DNA from: Hymenobacter sp. YIM 151858-1
GTDB lineage: Bacteria; Bacteroidota; Bacteroidia; Cytophagales; Hymenobacteraceae
NCBI RefSeq assembly: GCF_025979705.1
Contig: NZ_CP110136.1
Span: 1,736,001-1,800,000 of the forward strand
DNA length: 64,000 nucleotides
Reading direction: 5' to 3'
Both the position numbers and the translations under genes were made by a program. The notes below the pieces were generated by a model. The model was not told the origin of the DNA. It searched no databases and saw only the letters and a list, made by a program, of their open reading frames with translations. Below are positions 49,007 to 57,386 of this stretch, piece after piece; within the stretch, counting starts at the first letter, position 1, and every line of letters starts with the position of its first letter.

Positions 49007-49968
49007 ACCACGCGCAGCTGCTTACGGTGCTTGCGGTTGCGCCGAAGCACCTTCAGCCGTAGCACAAACAGCAGGCCCGCCGCGCTGGGCAAGGCAATGT
49101 TGAGCACCCACAGGCTAAGGCTGGCGCTGAGCACGGGCAGCACCGGCAAACCCAGCAGGCCAAACAAATGCGTGGCCGATAGCTCGCGGGCGCCCACATC
49201 GGTAAGCGCGTTGAGCGAGGGCACCAACGACTTCAGCAGGAAGGTGCCGGCAATGGCGGCCAACGCGGCACCTAGGGGCGCCTGCGCGCCGTAGGCCCAC
49301 AGCAGCAAGCCAAATTGCGCCGTGAACACCGCGTAGCGCAGCCCCGAAACCAGCAGCACCTCGTGGAGCACCCGGGCCGGGTAGTGCGGCAAATTGGCCA
49401 CGTAGCGCCTAAACCTACCCAGGGGCCGCCATTGCAGCACGGCCTCCAGCAAATAGCGGCTGCGGTAGAGCGGCAACAGCAGCAGGCCCGCGCCCAGCAC
49501 GGCCGTGAGCACCAGGCCGCCCACTACCGCGGGGTACGTGTGGCCGATGGCCCGCGCCACAAAGTAGAGCCCGCCCGCCGCACCGGCCAACAGCGTAATA
49601 ATCAGCTGGCAGTAGCGCCCCAGGAACACGGCCCCCAGGGCTTCGGGCCGGCGGTTTTTCAGCTCGAGCAGGCGGCCGGCGTAATCGCCCACGCGGTTGG
49701 GGGTTACGAAACCCAGGGTAAGCCCCACCAGCACCGCCCGGAAGCTGCGCGCAAACGATACGGGCTCGAGGTGCCGCGCCAGGCGCCACCACTTCCAGGC
49801 TTCCAAGGCCCAGTTGAGGGGCACCAGCAGCAAGGCCAGCACGGCGGGGCCGCGCTTGGCGTCGGTAATCAGCCCGCGCCACGCCGCCGCGGTAGCGGCA
49901 TCGGCCACTACCGATTGCCACAGCAGCCACAGCGTAAGGCCCGTTACGGCCAGCTTGCCGAGCACCAC
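49003..49968 (-). CDS. Lysylphosphatidylglycerol-synthase-like (UPF0104) membrane protein
   Basis: 321 residues if started at GTG 49968 (VLGKLAVTGLTLWLLW begins helix 1). The frame has no ATG downstream of the divergent ruvC start, so a non-ATG start is needed; longer candidates would overlap ruvC. About eight helices and the family landmarks NWALEAWKWW, GLTLGFVTPNRVGDYAGR and SLNALTDVGARE fit the LPG_synthase_TM family, whose members act as lipid flippases. There is no aminoacyl-transferase domain. It is coupled to the GT2 gene by a four-base overlap. Confidence 0.8.
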   Translation of the reverse strand: MVLGKLAVTGLTLWLLWQSVVADAATAAAWRGLITDAKRGPAVLALLLVPLNWALEAWKWWRLARHLEPVSFARSFRAVLVGLTLGFVTPNRVGDYAGRLLELKNRRPEALGAVFLGRYCQLIITLLAGAAGGLYFVARAIGHTYPAVVGGLVLTAVLGAGLLLLPLYRSRYLLEAVLQWRPLGRFRRYVANLPHYPARVLHEVLLVSGLRYAVFTAQFGLLLWAYGAQAPLGAALAAIAGTFLLKSLVPSLNALTDVGARELSATHLFGLLGLPVLPVLSASLSLWVLNIALPSAAGLLFVLRLKVLRRNRKHRKQLRVV

Positions 49969-50017
49969 CCACGGCTTAAGGTTGCGCCGGCGGGAACCGG
50001 CACTGGGTTTATGTGTG

Positions 50018-50025
50018 TAGCTTTG
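50018..50025 (+). promoter_or_regulatory. -7 box (TAGCTTTG) for ruvC
   Basis: Exact TAnnTTTG match; the expected transcription start about seven bases downstream coincides with the ATG at 50032, implying a leaderless or near-leaderless mRNA. Confidence 0.65.
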
Positions 50026-50031
50026 TACTGA

Positions 50032-50676
50032 ATGGCTACTTACCCCTCCCCCGCTCCGCTCGACCTGCCCAAGATCATTATGGGCATCGACCCCGGCACC
50101 CAGATTATGGGCTACGCCGTAATTGAGGTCACCGGCCAGCGGGTGCAGGTGCTCCGCTACGACGTCATCAACCTTAAGGCGTTTGGCTCGAATCACGCAG
50201 TAAAACTAAAGAAGATCTTCGACCGGATGATTCAGCTGATCGAGGAGTACCTCCCCGACGAGCTGGCCATCGAGGCTCCCTTTTACGGGGCCAACGTGCA
50301 AAGTATGCTGAAACTGGGCCGGGCGCAGGGCGTGGCCATTGCTGCCTGCCTCTCGCGCGACATCCCGTTTGTGGAGTACGCCCCCACCAAGGTAAAGCAG
50401 TCGGTTACGGGTTCGGGCGCCGCCAGCAAAGAGCAAGTGGCCCACATGCTGCGCCAAACCCTCACGCTGCCGCCCATGGAAGAAGCTCCGAAGCTGCTCG
50501 ACGCCACCGATGCCCTGGCCGTGGCCCTGTGCCACCACTACCAAAAAGGCAACAACGTGAAAGCCGGCGGCAAAAGCTGGGGCAAGTTTCTGGCCGAAAA
50601 CCCCGATAAAATGGCTGCACCCGTGGCCGGCAAAAAAGCCGTGGCCGCCCGCGCAAAGCCGGTGGCCAAGGCCTAG
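50032..50676 (+). CDS. ruvC: Holliday junction resolvase RuvC
   Basis: 214 residues, slightly long because of a basic tail (KKAVAARAKPVAKA). The RNase H-like core shows IIMGIDPGTQIMGYAVIEV (catalytic Asp 20), ELAIEAPFYGANVQSMLKLGRAQGVAIAAC (catalytic Glu), VEYAPTKVKQSVTGSGAASKEQV and LLDATDALAVALCHHYQ (catalytic Asp pair). It cuts Holliday junctions with RuvAB in recombination. A start at MGID (50080) would delete the first strand, so 50032 is preferred. The stop TAG lies in CCTAGG. Confidence 0.97.
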   Translation: MATYPSPAPLDLPKIIMGIDPGTQIMGYAVIEVTGQRVQVLRYDVINLKAFGSNHAVKLKKIFDRMIQLIEEYLPDELAIEAPFYGANVQSMLKLGRAQGVAIAACLSRDIPFVEYAPTKVKQSVTGSGAASKEQVAHMLRQTLTLPPMEEAPKLLDATDALAVALCHHYQKGNNVKAGGKSWGKFLAENPDKMAAPVAGKKAVAARAKPVAKA

Positions 50677-50738
50677 GTTTTAGCCCTAACACCGGCCTAG
50701 CCAGGCAACAGGAGGTGTCTTTCGAAGCTGACTGCGGC

Positions 50739-51149
50739 TTACTCCTGGCTTTGTTCTTCCAACAGCCAAACGTGGCAGAGCAGCCCGTACAGGGCACCGC
50801 TGAGCGCAAAAGCGGCGCTGTAGCCAACCACCTCAATCCAACTATCGGCAGGTCGGAGGTTCCGAAGGGCTACGAGGAAACTGCCTGCTGCCCCAATGCC
50901 GGCACCCACTAAAGCGGTTTCTGCGGCCGTTCGTTCTTTTATTGACTTGGTGAAACCCCTCAGCACGGGGTAGGCCAGCATATAGACCCAGCCGCCGTAA
51001 AAAACGATGTACAGGTAATAAATCAGGAACTCATCCAGGCTCCAGATTTGGTGCGCATCAGTGCTGAGCGTTACAAGCAAAAGCAAACCCAGAGCGGCAA
51101 CACCGGCGCTCAGCAATGTGATTACCAGCAATATGCAAAACGTAATCAT
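50739..51149 (-). CDS. Small membrane protein, function unknown
   Basis: 136 residues from MITFCILLVI. Four membrane segments are predicted: ITFCILLVITLLSAGVAALGLLLLV, FLIYYLYIVFYGGWVYMLAYPVL, a Gly/Ala-rich ALVGAGIGAAGSFLVAL and VVGYSAAFALSGALYGLLCHVWLL, joined by short loops. No conserved polar motif and no family recognised. It is convergent with ruvC. A terminator-like hairpin separates it from the lipoprotein upstream. Confidence 0.7.
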   Translation of the reverse strand: MITFCILLVITLLSAGVAALGLLLLVTLSTDAHQIWSLDEFLIYYLYIVFYGGWVYMLAYPVLRGFTKSIKERTAAETALVGAGIGAAGSFLVALRNLRPADSWIEVVGYSAAFALSGALYGLLCHVWLLEEQSQE

Positions 51150-51183
51150 GCCTTTTGAATAATACGGCTGAATAACGAACAAC

Positions 51184-51240
51184 ACACAGCCCCGGCTTGC
51201 TCTAGGTGCCGCATACACCGAAAGCAGACCGGGGCTGTGT
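51184..51240 (-). terminator. Terminator of the 51257 lipoprotein gene
   Basis: ACACAGCCCCGG (51184-51195) pairs with CCGGGGCTGTGT (51229-51240) across a 33-base loop with further weak pairing. Confidence 0.65.
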
Positions 51241-51256
51241 TGTAATGCAATTTCGC

Positions 51257-51649
51257 TTACTGCCCGATTACGAACACCGTATTGGCTTGCGCATTCACGC
51301 CGCGGCCGGTTTCGCGCTTCTTCTCCTGCCCGTCGAGCAGAATAACCGCCGTGATTTCGGCCGTAGCGGAGTTGGTGTTCAGGCTGGCCAGCACGTTCAC
51401 GGCGTCGCCGTATTTCATGGTTCGCTTAAACGAGTAAGTGGCAGGTAACGCCACGCTGGTGAGCTGCGTGCGGCCGCCCGATTCGTTGCCGTACAGTACA
51501 AAATCGGCCTTGGCGGCGCTGGGCGAGCTAATGCGGTACTCCACCTGATACTCTTTGGGGCCGGCGGGCTTGGTGCTGCTTTCTTTGGAGCAACCCACCG
51601 CTACGGCCAGGCAAACACTACCGATCAGTAAGCGGGTAAGCTGTTTCAT
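51257..51649 (-). CDS. Small lipoprotein, beta-rich, function unknown
   Basis: 130 residues from MKQLTRLLIG; the signal ends at the lipobox AVGC (Cys 20). The mature part (VEYRISSPSAAKADFVLYGNESG, SVALPATYSFKRTMKYGDAVNVLASLNT, ITAVILLDGQEKKRETG, ANTVFVIGQ) follows a beta-sandwich pattern resembling small Ig-like or MmpS-like secreted domains of Bacteroidota, but no family is certain. It is transcribed alone and ends at a hairpin. Confidence 0.75.
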   Translation of the reverse strand: MKQLTRLLIGSVCLAVAVGCSKESSTKPAGPKEYQVEYRISSPSAAKADFVLYGNESGGRTQLTSVALPATYSFKRTMKYGDAVNVLASLNTNSATAEITAVILLDGQEKKRETGRGVNAQANTVFVIGQ

Positions 51650-51773
51650 GAACAAGTAAGTAGGTGAACGAATACGTTTCAGCAACTCTCAGCCGAAGCT
51701 GAGCAGCGGTTTCGGGGCCGAATATGCGAGAAGTTGCCGAAACATATTGTTTCAGGTATATATCTGCATCAGT

Positions 51774-51806
51774 TGTCATTGCGCGTGCCGAGCGAAGTGG
51801 CACCTC
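51774..51806. repeat. Degenerate single arm related to the GA-hairpin family
   Basis: Begins TGTCAT and contains GTGCC and GGCAC arms around GA-GCGAAGT, lacking the second GA and the inverted partner arm. Confidence 0.5.
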
Positions 51807-51856
51807 TCCTGCTGACCAAACGAAACACCGGTTGCCGAATTGCCACCGACGACATG

Positions 51857-52657
51857 CTAGCTGAACTCAATCTCGCCGCGCAGGTAGGTAACGGCGTAGC
51901 CGCTCATCAGCACCCGCTCGCCGCGCAGCTCGCACCACAGGTCGCCGCTGCGGGGCGATACTTGCCGGGCGTGGAAGGTGGTTTTGCCGAGGCGCCCGGC
52001 CCAGTACGGCACCAGCTGGGTGTGGCCCGAGCCGGTAACGGGGTCTTCGGGTACGCCCACGCGGGGGCCAAACCACCGCGACACAAAATCGACGCCGTTG
52101 GAGCCGGGCGCGGTGGCAATTACGCCGCGGTACTCTACTTTGGCCAGGTGCGTCATGCTGGGGCGCAGGGCGCGCACCTCGGCTTCGGTGTCGAAAACGG
52201 CAATCAAATCGGGACCGGCATGAATGCTCAGGGGCGTGGCGCGCAGGCCGTCGAGCAAGCCATCGGGGTGGTGCTCCAGGTGCTGCGGCGGTTGGGCCGG
52301 AAAATCGAGGGTGAGCTGGCCGTTGGGCTGCTGGCGCACGCGCAACGGGCCGCTCTGCGAGTAGAAGGTAAGCTCCTCGGCGGCGGCGCCTAGGTGCCGG
52401 AACAGCACGTGGGCCGTGGCAAGGGTGGCATGGCCGCACAGGGCTACCTCCACGGCGGGCGTAAACCAGCGCAGCTCGTACTCGGCCGCGGCGCCGGCGC
52501 GCGGCACGAAAAAGGCGGTTTCGGCGAGGTTGTTTTCGGCGGCAATGGCCTGCATGGTTTCGGCGGGCATCCACTCCGTGAGCGGGCACACGGCGGCAGG
52601 GTTGCCGGCAAATACTTTATCGGTAAAGGCGTCGACCTGGTAGATGGGAAGCGTCAT
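51857..52657 (-). CDS. PhzF-family isomerase
   Basis: 266 residues. The family opening IYQVDAFTDKVFAGNPAAVC, the catalytic Glu 46 in NNLAETAFF, RWFTPAVEVALCGHATLATAHVLF and the second-domain DFVSRWFGPRVGVPEDPVTGSGHTQLVPYW (GSGH) are all present. PhzF proteins share a diaminopimelate-epimerase-like fold and catalyse isomerisations; outside phenazine clusters their substrate is unknown. No phenazine genes are near. Stands alone upstream of EamA in the opposite reading order. Confidence 0.93.
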   Translation of the reverse strand: MTLPIYQVDAFTDKVFAGNPAAVCPLTEWMPAETMQAIAAENNLAETAFFVPRAGAAAEYELRWFTPAVEVALCGHATLATAHVLFRHLGAAAEELTFYSQSGPLRVRQQPNGQLTLDFPAQPPQHLEHHPDGLLDGLRATPLSIHAGPDLIAVFDTEAEVRALRPSMTHLAKVEYRGVIATAPGSNGVDFVSRWFGPRVGVPEDPVTGSGHTQLVPYWAGRLGKTTFHARQVSPRSGDLWCELRGERVLMSGYAVTYLRGEIEFS

Positions 52658-52814
52658 GGGCGAGGGAAAGCAGGTTAAGCGGGGCTAATGTAGCACCCGG
52701 CCCAGCATAGTTGCAGCCCTGGCGGGCATTTGCACCAAACCTGCCCGGCGGCAATTCTTTTGGCTGGCAGGTGTGCGGGCTTCGGCCCACCCACACGCGT
52801 GGCCGCATGCCTGC

Positions 52815-53714
52815 TCACGGATGCGGCGCCTTCGGGGCCTGCTTCGGGATGCGCCACCGCCCAGGCGACGCGGGCCTGATGTAGGTAATGGCAATACCGA
52901 GCAGCACGATGCACCCGCCCACAACGGTAGTGCCCGTAACCTGTTCGCGCAGAAACACCCAGGCCATCAGCCCGGTTACAAACGCCTGGCTCAGGAGGCT
53001 CAGCGACACGTTGGTGGGCTCGAGGTGCTGAATGGCTTTGTTGATGGTGAGCCAACCTGCCAGCTGACACACCAGCCCCAGCCCCAGCAAGCCCAACCAC
53101 GTTTCTGTTGAGAAATGCCACAGCGGCTCTTGGTACCCCAGGCAAAGCAGCAGCAAGAAGATACTGGCCGCCAGCATGTTCCAGAACATGAACGTGAGCG
53201 TGTCGATGCGCCGTAGTACGTCTTTCGTGAGCAGAATGTAGATGCCGTAGAAGACGCTGGAAAGCACGGCCAGCAGAAAGCCTAGGTCGAACTGCAGGGC
53301 CAGAATTGCGGGCAGCCCGGCCAGCAGCACCATGCCGCACAAGGCAACCAGGGTGCCGCTCCAGAACGAAACGCCGGGCCGCGCTTTCAGGAACACCACG
53401 CTGCCCAGCCCCACCCACACGGGCGCCAGGTTGGCCAGCAGCGTGGCCACCGTAGCCGACGACAGCCGGATGGAGATGTTCCAGACGGCAATATCGGAGG
53501 CGAATACCAGGCCCCCGAGCAAGGAAATAAGCAAGTCCTTGCGGCTGATGGACTGCAGCTTTTTGGCCAGCAGCACATACAACGCCAGCACCGCCCAGGC
53601 CACGGCAATGCGGTAGAATGCGGAGGTGAGCCCGGGCACCGGCATGCCCTTCACGAAGATGGGCGAAAGCGAAATGCAGACGATGCCGATAACCAGAAGC
53701 AGACGCGGGTTCAT
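52815..53714 (-). CDS. EamA-family (DMT) small-molecule transporter
   Basis: 299 residues with ten membrane helices arranged as two EamA repeats (about 1-140 and 150-290); the second ends with ALGIAITYIRP-like LLGIAITYIRP. The first repeat shows SPIFVKGMPVPGLTSAFYRIAVAWAVL, the usual P-x-x-x-x-R segment, and the second NLxPVWVGLGSVVF-like features. Family members export amino acids or other metabolites; substrate unknown. A near-consensus TACCTTCG promoter box lies only seven bases upstream of the ATG, suggesting a leaderless transcript. Confidence 0.9.
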   Translation of the reverse strand: MNPRLLLVIGIVCISLSPIFVKGMPVPGLTSAFYRIAVAWAVLALYVLLAKKLQSISRKDLLISLLGGLVFASDIAVWNISIRLSSATVATLLANLAPVWVGLGSVVFLKARPGVSFWSGTLVALCGMVLLAGLPAILALQFDLGFLLAVLSSVFYGIYILLTKDVLRRIDTLTFMFWNMLAASIFLLLLCLGYQEPLWHFSTETWLGLLGLGLVCQLAGWLTINKAIQHLEPTNVSLSLLSQAFVTGLMAWVFLREQVTGTTVVGGCIVLLGIAITYIRPASPGRWRIPKQAPKAPHP

Positions 53715-53720
53715 AGGCAG

Positions 53721-53728
53721 CGAAGGTA
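53721..53728 (-). promoter_or_regulatory. Near-consensus -7 box (TACCTTCG) for EamA
   Basis: One mismatch to TAnnTTTG on the minus strand; the ATG at 53714 lies at the expected transcription start. Confidence 0.4.
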
Positions 53729-53956
53729 CGGCGGGGCGTCGGGGCCGGGGCGGGCGGTATGCCGTTGGGCCTTGCGCCGGCCGCGCCGGCGGATGGGCGC
53801 TTTATGGTGGTAAATCGGCGCTTTATCACTTCATTAGCGCTTTTGGATATTTATTTCTGAGTCCGTGCAACCGCGCAAACAGGTGCCCGGTCAAGCGTGC
53901 AGAAGGTTGTCTTATTCCGGAATAGTCAGCATGCTACCTCGCTCTATCAGTACCGT

Positions 53957-54496
53957 ATGCCGCCAATCGAAGAGATATTAGCCGGCTGCCGCCGCGGGCA
54001 GCCGGCGGCCCAACGGCAGTTGTACGACCACTTGGCCTACCGGCTGATGGGCGTGTGCCTCCGCTACAGCCCCACCCGCGCCGAAGCCGAAGACGCGCTG
54101 CAAAATGCCTTCGTGAAAATCTTCAGCAACCTGCACCAGTACGCCGGGCAGGGCCCCTTTGAAGCCTGGGCGCGCCGCATTGCCGTTACCACCGCCATCA
54201 ACGCCTACCACCAGCGCAAGCAGCGCGGCCCGCACGTGGACTGCGAAGAAGCCGCCGACCAGGCCCACCCCGACGGCACCCCGCTCGAGCAGCTTTCGGC
54301 CAACGAGGTGCTACGCCTGATGCAGACGCTGCCGCTGGGCTACCGCACCGTGCTGAACCTGTACGCCGTGGAAGGCTACTCGCACGCCGAAATCGCGGAG
54401 CTGCTGGGCATTTCCGAGGGCACCAGCAAATCGCAGCTGTCGCGCGCCCGCCACTTGCTCGAAGAACGGCTGGTAGCCTCCAACAAAATCGCCTAA
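53957..54496 (+). CDS. ECF-type RNA polymerase sigma factor
   Basis: 179 residues from MPPIEEILAG. Region 2 includes DALQNAFVKIFSNLHQYAGQGPFEAWARRIAVTTAINAYHQRK, with the aromatic/basic melting and -10 recognition segment; region 4 is LPLGYRTVLNLYAVEGYSHAEIAELLGISEGTSKSQLSRARHLLEERL. ECF factors direct transcription of an envelope-stress or nutrient regulon when released by a membrane partner. The next gene starts five bases after the stop and begins with an anti-sigma-like cytosolic segment, so it is the likely partner. Confidence 0.95.
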   Translation: MPPIEEILAGCRRGQPAAQRQLYDHLAYRLMGVCLRYSPTRAEAEDALQNAFVKIFSNLHQYAGQGPFEAWARRIAVTTAINAYHQRKQRGPHVDCEEAADQAHPDGTPLEQLSANEVLRLMQTLPLGYRTVLNLYAVEGYSHAEIAELLGISEGTSKSQLSRARHLLEERLVASNKIA

Positions 54497-54501
54497 TTGC
54501 C

Positions 54502-56166
54502 ATGACTGAGCACGATCAGCAAGATTTTTTTCGGGAGCTGCACGACAAGCTCCACGACTTTGGCGCCGAACCACCAGCTGATGCCTGGGCGGGAATCCAG
54601 AGCCGCCTGCCCCAGCAGAAGAAAGACCGCCGTCTGTTTTTTTACCTCAGCACCGCAGCTGCCCTCCTGCTGCTGGGCGTGGCGCTCCTAGGTGGTTTTC
54701 ACCGCTTCAACATGCCCTTCGGCGGGGGGGCTGCAGGCCGCTCCGCGCAACCCGTGGCCGTACGCCCGGCCAGCACCGGCGGGCAAGCAGGCCAAGCAGC
54801 TGGCGCATTGCCGAACGGGCAGCCCACCAACCCGGGTGCCGCTGGCCCCACCAACCCCGGGGCTGCTGATGCACAAGCCATTGCCGCACAAGGCACCCGG
54901 GAAAGCGCAACTGCCGACGCCACCGCTGGCGCTTACGCAAGCAACGCCTCGGCATCGGCCGGCACGCGTAGCGCCCTAGGTGCTTCGGAGGTCAGCAACG
55001 GCCTGGCACCCGCGGCAGCTTCTTCTGGATATGCCGCAGTTACTGATGCCAAAGCCCGCCGCCGCACTTCGCGCTCGGCCGGGACGAAGCACCTGGGTGC
55101 GTTGGCTGCGGCCAGCACTGGCACGGCTGCCCGCAGCCGCACAGGGCGCCTAGGGAAAGAGCAAGGCATGGCAAGCCTGGGCAGCCGGGCAGCTACCCGC
55201 CGAACAGGCAGCAACACTTTGGCCGCGGCCTCCAATGCTGCAGCCTCCCGCGAATCGGGCTTGACGCGCAATAGCCTGCGCCGCGCCGCTCGCCCGAAAA
55301 CGGGTTTATCCGCAGTTGGCATTTCGGAAGGGGGTTCGGGTTTTTCCGCCTCGACTCGTACGGCTACTCACGGCCGCATCAGAGGGGCTAGCTTGCCGCT
55401 CGAGCCTACGGCCCCAGAAGTGGCGCTAACCGAGCCCGAGGAGCCGGAAGTACAACGCACCCGCCGCAGCAACCGCAGACCGCAAAGCCGCCGGGCCCGC
55501 ATCATCAAAGGCCTGAGCGTGGAAATGCTGGCCGGGGCCGCCTACTCCTACCGCCACCTGTCGGGCAACGGCACCAAGGCCCAACGGCAGCTTACCAGCC
55601 TCGAGCGCCCGGCCGTGGGCTACTCGGGCCAGTTGAACGTGGCTTACGCCCTCAACCGCCAGGCGAAGGTTTCGGTGGGCTTGGGCTACACCGACTACGC
55701 CACCCGCTACCGCTACCAGGTGCAAAAGAGCAGCGGCAGCGTGCTGAAAATAGATCAGCGCGATGTGTACCGCTTTATGGTGGTGCCGGTGCAGATGCAA
55801 TACAAACTCGCCGGCAACCACCGCTACGCCCTGGGTTGGCTGGCGGGCGGCACGCTCGGGGTGTACACCGGCGGCCGCACCACCGAGGGCAGCGCCTGCA
55901 ACTGCACGCAAAACAACGACCCCACCACCGACGCCCGCTACCGCTCCTTTACGGTAGCCGCCACCGCCGGCGCTTTTGTCGACTACAACCTCACGCCCGA
56001 CGTGCGCCTTCTGCTCCGCCCCACGCTGCAATACCACCTCACCTCGCTCACTGCCCCTTCGTCGGGGCTGCTGCAGCGCCGCCCCGTGTCGGTGGGCCTG
56101 CAAACCGGTTTGTCTTTCAACTTAAAAGAGCCGAAGCGCCCCGCCCCGGCTATTGCTAAACACTAA
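54502..56166 (+). CDS. Putative anti-sigma-like protein with low-complexity linker and beta-barrel domain
   Basis: 554 residues in three parts. A cytosolic 1-43 segment (FFRELHDKLHDFGAEPPADAWAGIQ) resembles the start of Bacteroidota anti-sigma proteins; one membrane helix follows at about 44-66; then a 240-residue linker rich in Ala, Ser, Thr, Gly and Arg with no predicted core; and from about 334 a beta-rich domain of amphipathic strands (YSYRHLSG, GYSGQLNVAYALN, KVSVGLGYTDY, YALGWLAGGTLGVY, VGLQTGLSFNL) like a small outer-membrane barrel. It could cross the periplasm and link barrel state to the sigma factor. That mechanism is inference. Confidence 0.7.
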   Translation: MTEHDQQDFFRELHDKLHDFGAEPPADAWAGIQSRLPQQKKDRRLFFYLSTAAALLLLGVALLGGFHRFNMPFGGGAAGRSAQPVAVRPASTGGQAGQAAGALPNGQPTNPGAAGPTNPGAADAQAIAAQGTRESATADATAGAYASNASASAGTRSALGASEVSNGLAPAAASSGYAAVTDAKARRRTSRSAGTKHLGALAAASTGTAARSRTGRLGKEQGMASLGSRAATRRTGSNTLAAASNAAASRESGLTRNSLRRAARPKTGLSAVGISEGGSGFSASTRTATHGRIRGASLPLEPTAPEVALTEPEEPEVQRTRRSNRRPQSRRARIIKGLSVEMLAGAAYSYRHLSGNGTKAQRQLTSLERPAVGYSGQLNVAYALNRQAKVSVGLGYTDYATRYRYQVQKSSGSVLKIDQRDVYRFMVVPVQMQYKLAGNHRYALGWLAGGTLGVYTGGRTTEGSACNCTQNNDPTTDARYRSFTVAATAGAFVDYNLTPDVRLLLRPTLQYHLTSLTAPSSGLLQRRPVSVGLQTGLSFNLKEPKRPAPAIAKH

Positions 56167-56179
56167 TTCTGGCTGATTT

Positions 56180-57148
56180 ATGAAGCGTATCCTTCTCCTC
56201 TCCGCGCTGGCGGCTAGCCTGTGCGGCTGCGCCAAAGAAGACATTGTTATCTGCGAAGTCGACGGCGGTGTGACGCCGCCCGTAACAACCCCTACCAAGT
56301 TCGCCAGCATTGCGGATTTTGCCACCCGATACGGCGCCGCCCCTCAGCTTTTCTCGCTGCCGGCGCGCACCTTTCAGAGCGTGGTGACGGCCAAAGGCAA
56401 CCGCTTCACGTTCGCGCACAACAATTTCATCCGCACCGATAACCAACCACTATCTAACAGCCCCATTCGGGTGCGCATCCGCGAGATTATGGGCAAAGCC
56501 GATATGGTGCTTTCGGCCATGCCCACGGTGGCCCAGCAGGGCGAGCTGCTGGAGTCGGCGGGCGAGTTTCAGATTCAGGCCATGCAGGACAGCGTGCCGC
56601 TGCGCATCAACGACACCACGCGGGTGCGCTTCCAGACGGTGCTGCCGCCCGTGCTCAACTCGCAGCAAGGCATGCAGTTGTTTGTGGGCAATGGCGTGGG
56701 CGGCGGCGCGGCCGGTTGCTTTAGCTGGATACCGCTGCCCACGGCGGCCTTTGCCCCCACCGGCAATGGCTTTTCGGGCTCGGTGCAGGGCAGCCTGATG
56801 AACGCGGGCCTGGGCTGGATTAACTGCGACCGGTTCGTGGGTCTGCCCACCTCGCCCCCGCTGCCCATCACGGTCAATGCCCCGAACGTCAGCAAAACCA
56901 AAACGGCCGTGTTTGTGGTGTTTGATGAGCTGAACGCAGTGCTGCAGATTTGCGGCGACGGCAGCAACAAGTTCACGGCCAGCCAACTGCCCACTGGGGC
57001 CAAGGTAAACGTGCTGGTCATTCACGTTGACAACGAGCGCGTGTACTACGCCAAACAAAGCCTGGTGGTGGGCTCCGCCACGGCCGTTACCCTCACGCCC
57101 ACCGAAGCCGACGTAACGGCCATGGTTGCCGACATCCGCACCCTGTAA
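56180..57148 (+). CDS. Lipoprotein, function unknown
   Basis: 322 residues; signal ends at lipobox LCGC (Cys 17). A short acidic and Pro-rich stretch (EVDGGVTPPVTTPTKF) leads to a beta-rich mature part, including IRVRIREIMGKADMVLSAMPTVAQQGELLESAGEFQIQA, a repeated theme seen in Bacteroidota proteins with carboxypeptidase-regulatory-like folds, and a second half ending in SLVVGSATAVTLTPTE. No catalytic motif is recognised. It follows the sigma factor and the barrel protein in the same direction with 13 bases between, so it is probably the third gene of that operon. Confidence 0.75.
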   Translation: MKRILLLSALAASLCGCAKEDIVICEVDGGVTPPVTTPTKFASIADFATRYGAAPQLFSLPARTFQSVVTAKGNRFTFAHNNFIRTDNQPLSNSPIRVRIREIMGKADMVLSAMPTVAQQGELLESAGEFQIQAMQDSVPLRINDTTRVRFQTVLPPVLNSQQGMQLFVGNGVGGGAAGCFSWIPLPTAAFAPTGNGFSGSVQGSLMNAGLGWINCDRFVGLPTSPPLPITVNAPNVSKTKTAVFVVFDELNAVLQICGDGSNKFTASQLPTGAKVNVLVIHVDNERVYYAKQSLVVGSATAVTLTPTEADVTAMVADIRTL

Positions 57149-57186
57149 TCAGCCTTAACCTACCCCTTATTCCGGTGTTTGATTGT

Positions 57187-57215
57187 GGCCGGCCCCTGGT
57201 ACCTAGGGGCCGGCC
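57187..57215 (+). terminator. Terminator of the sigma operon
   Basis: GGCCGGCCCCT and AGGGGCCGGCC pair over a GGTACCT loop, followed by TTTGC; CCTAGG spans the loop edge (57202-57207). Confidence 0.75.
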
Positions 57216-57253
57216 TTTGCATTGCCTCTGGGGCGAGATTTTGAGGAAGTCAT

Positions 57254-57374
57254 GTAGCGCGGGAATCCGTTGGCTGCGCCGACCTGCGGTTCCGCGACGC
57301 GCCCCAAAGGCGCGTATGTAGTTCGGCGCAAAAGCTGATACGCGCTTGTGGCGCGGAACGGATTTCCGCGCTAC
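57254..57374. repeat. GTAGCGCGG-family inverted repeat
   Basis: Left GTAGCGCGGGAATCCGTT (57254-57271) and right AACGGATTTCCGCGCTAC (57357-57374) pair with one mismatch. Further inverted pairs (GCGCCCCAAAGGCGC) lie inside. It sits between convergent operons. Confidence 0.8.
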
Positions 57375-57386
57375 GGCGCACACAAC

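Noticed and set aside
51857-52657. Phenazine biosynthesis
   Set aside because: Only a PhzF-family protein is present; no other phz genes. Such proteins are common outside phenazine clusters.
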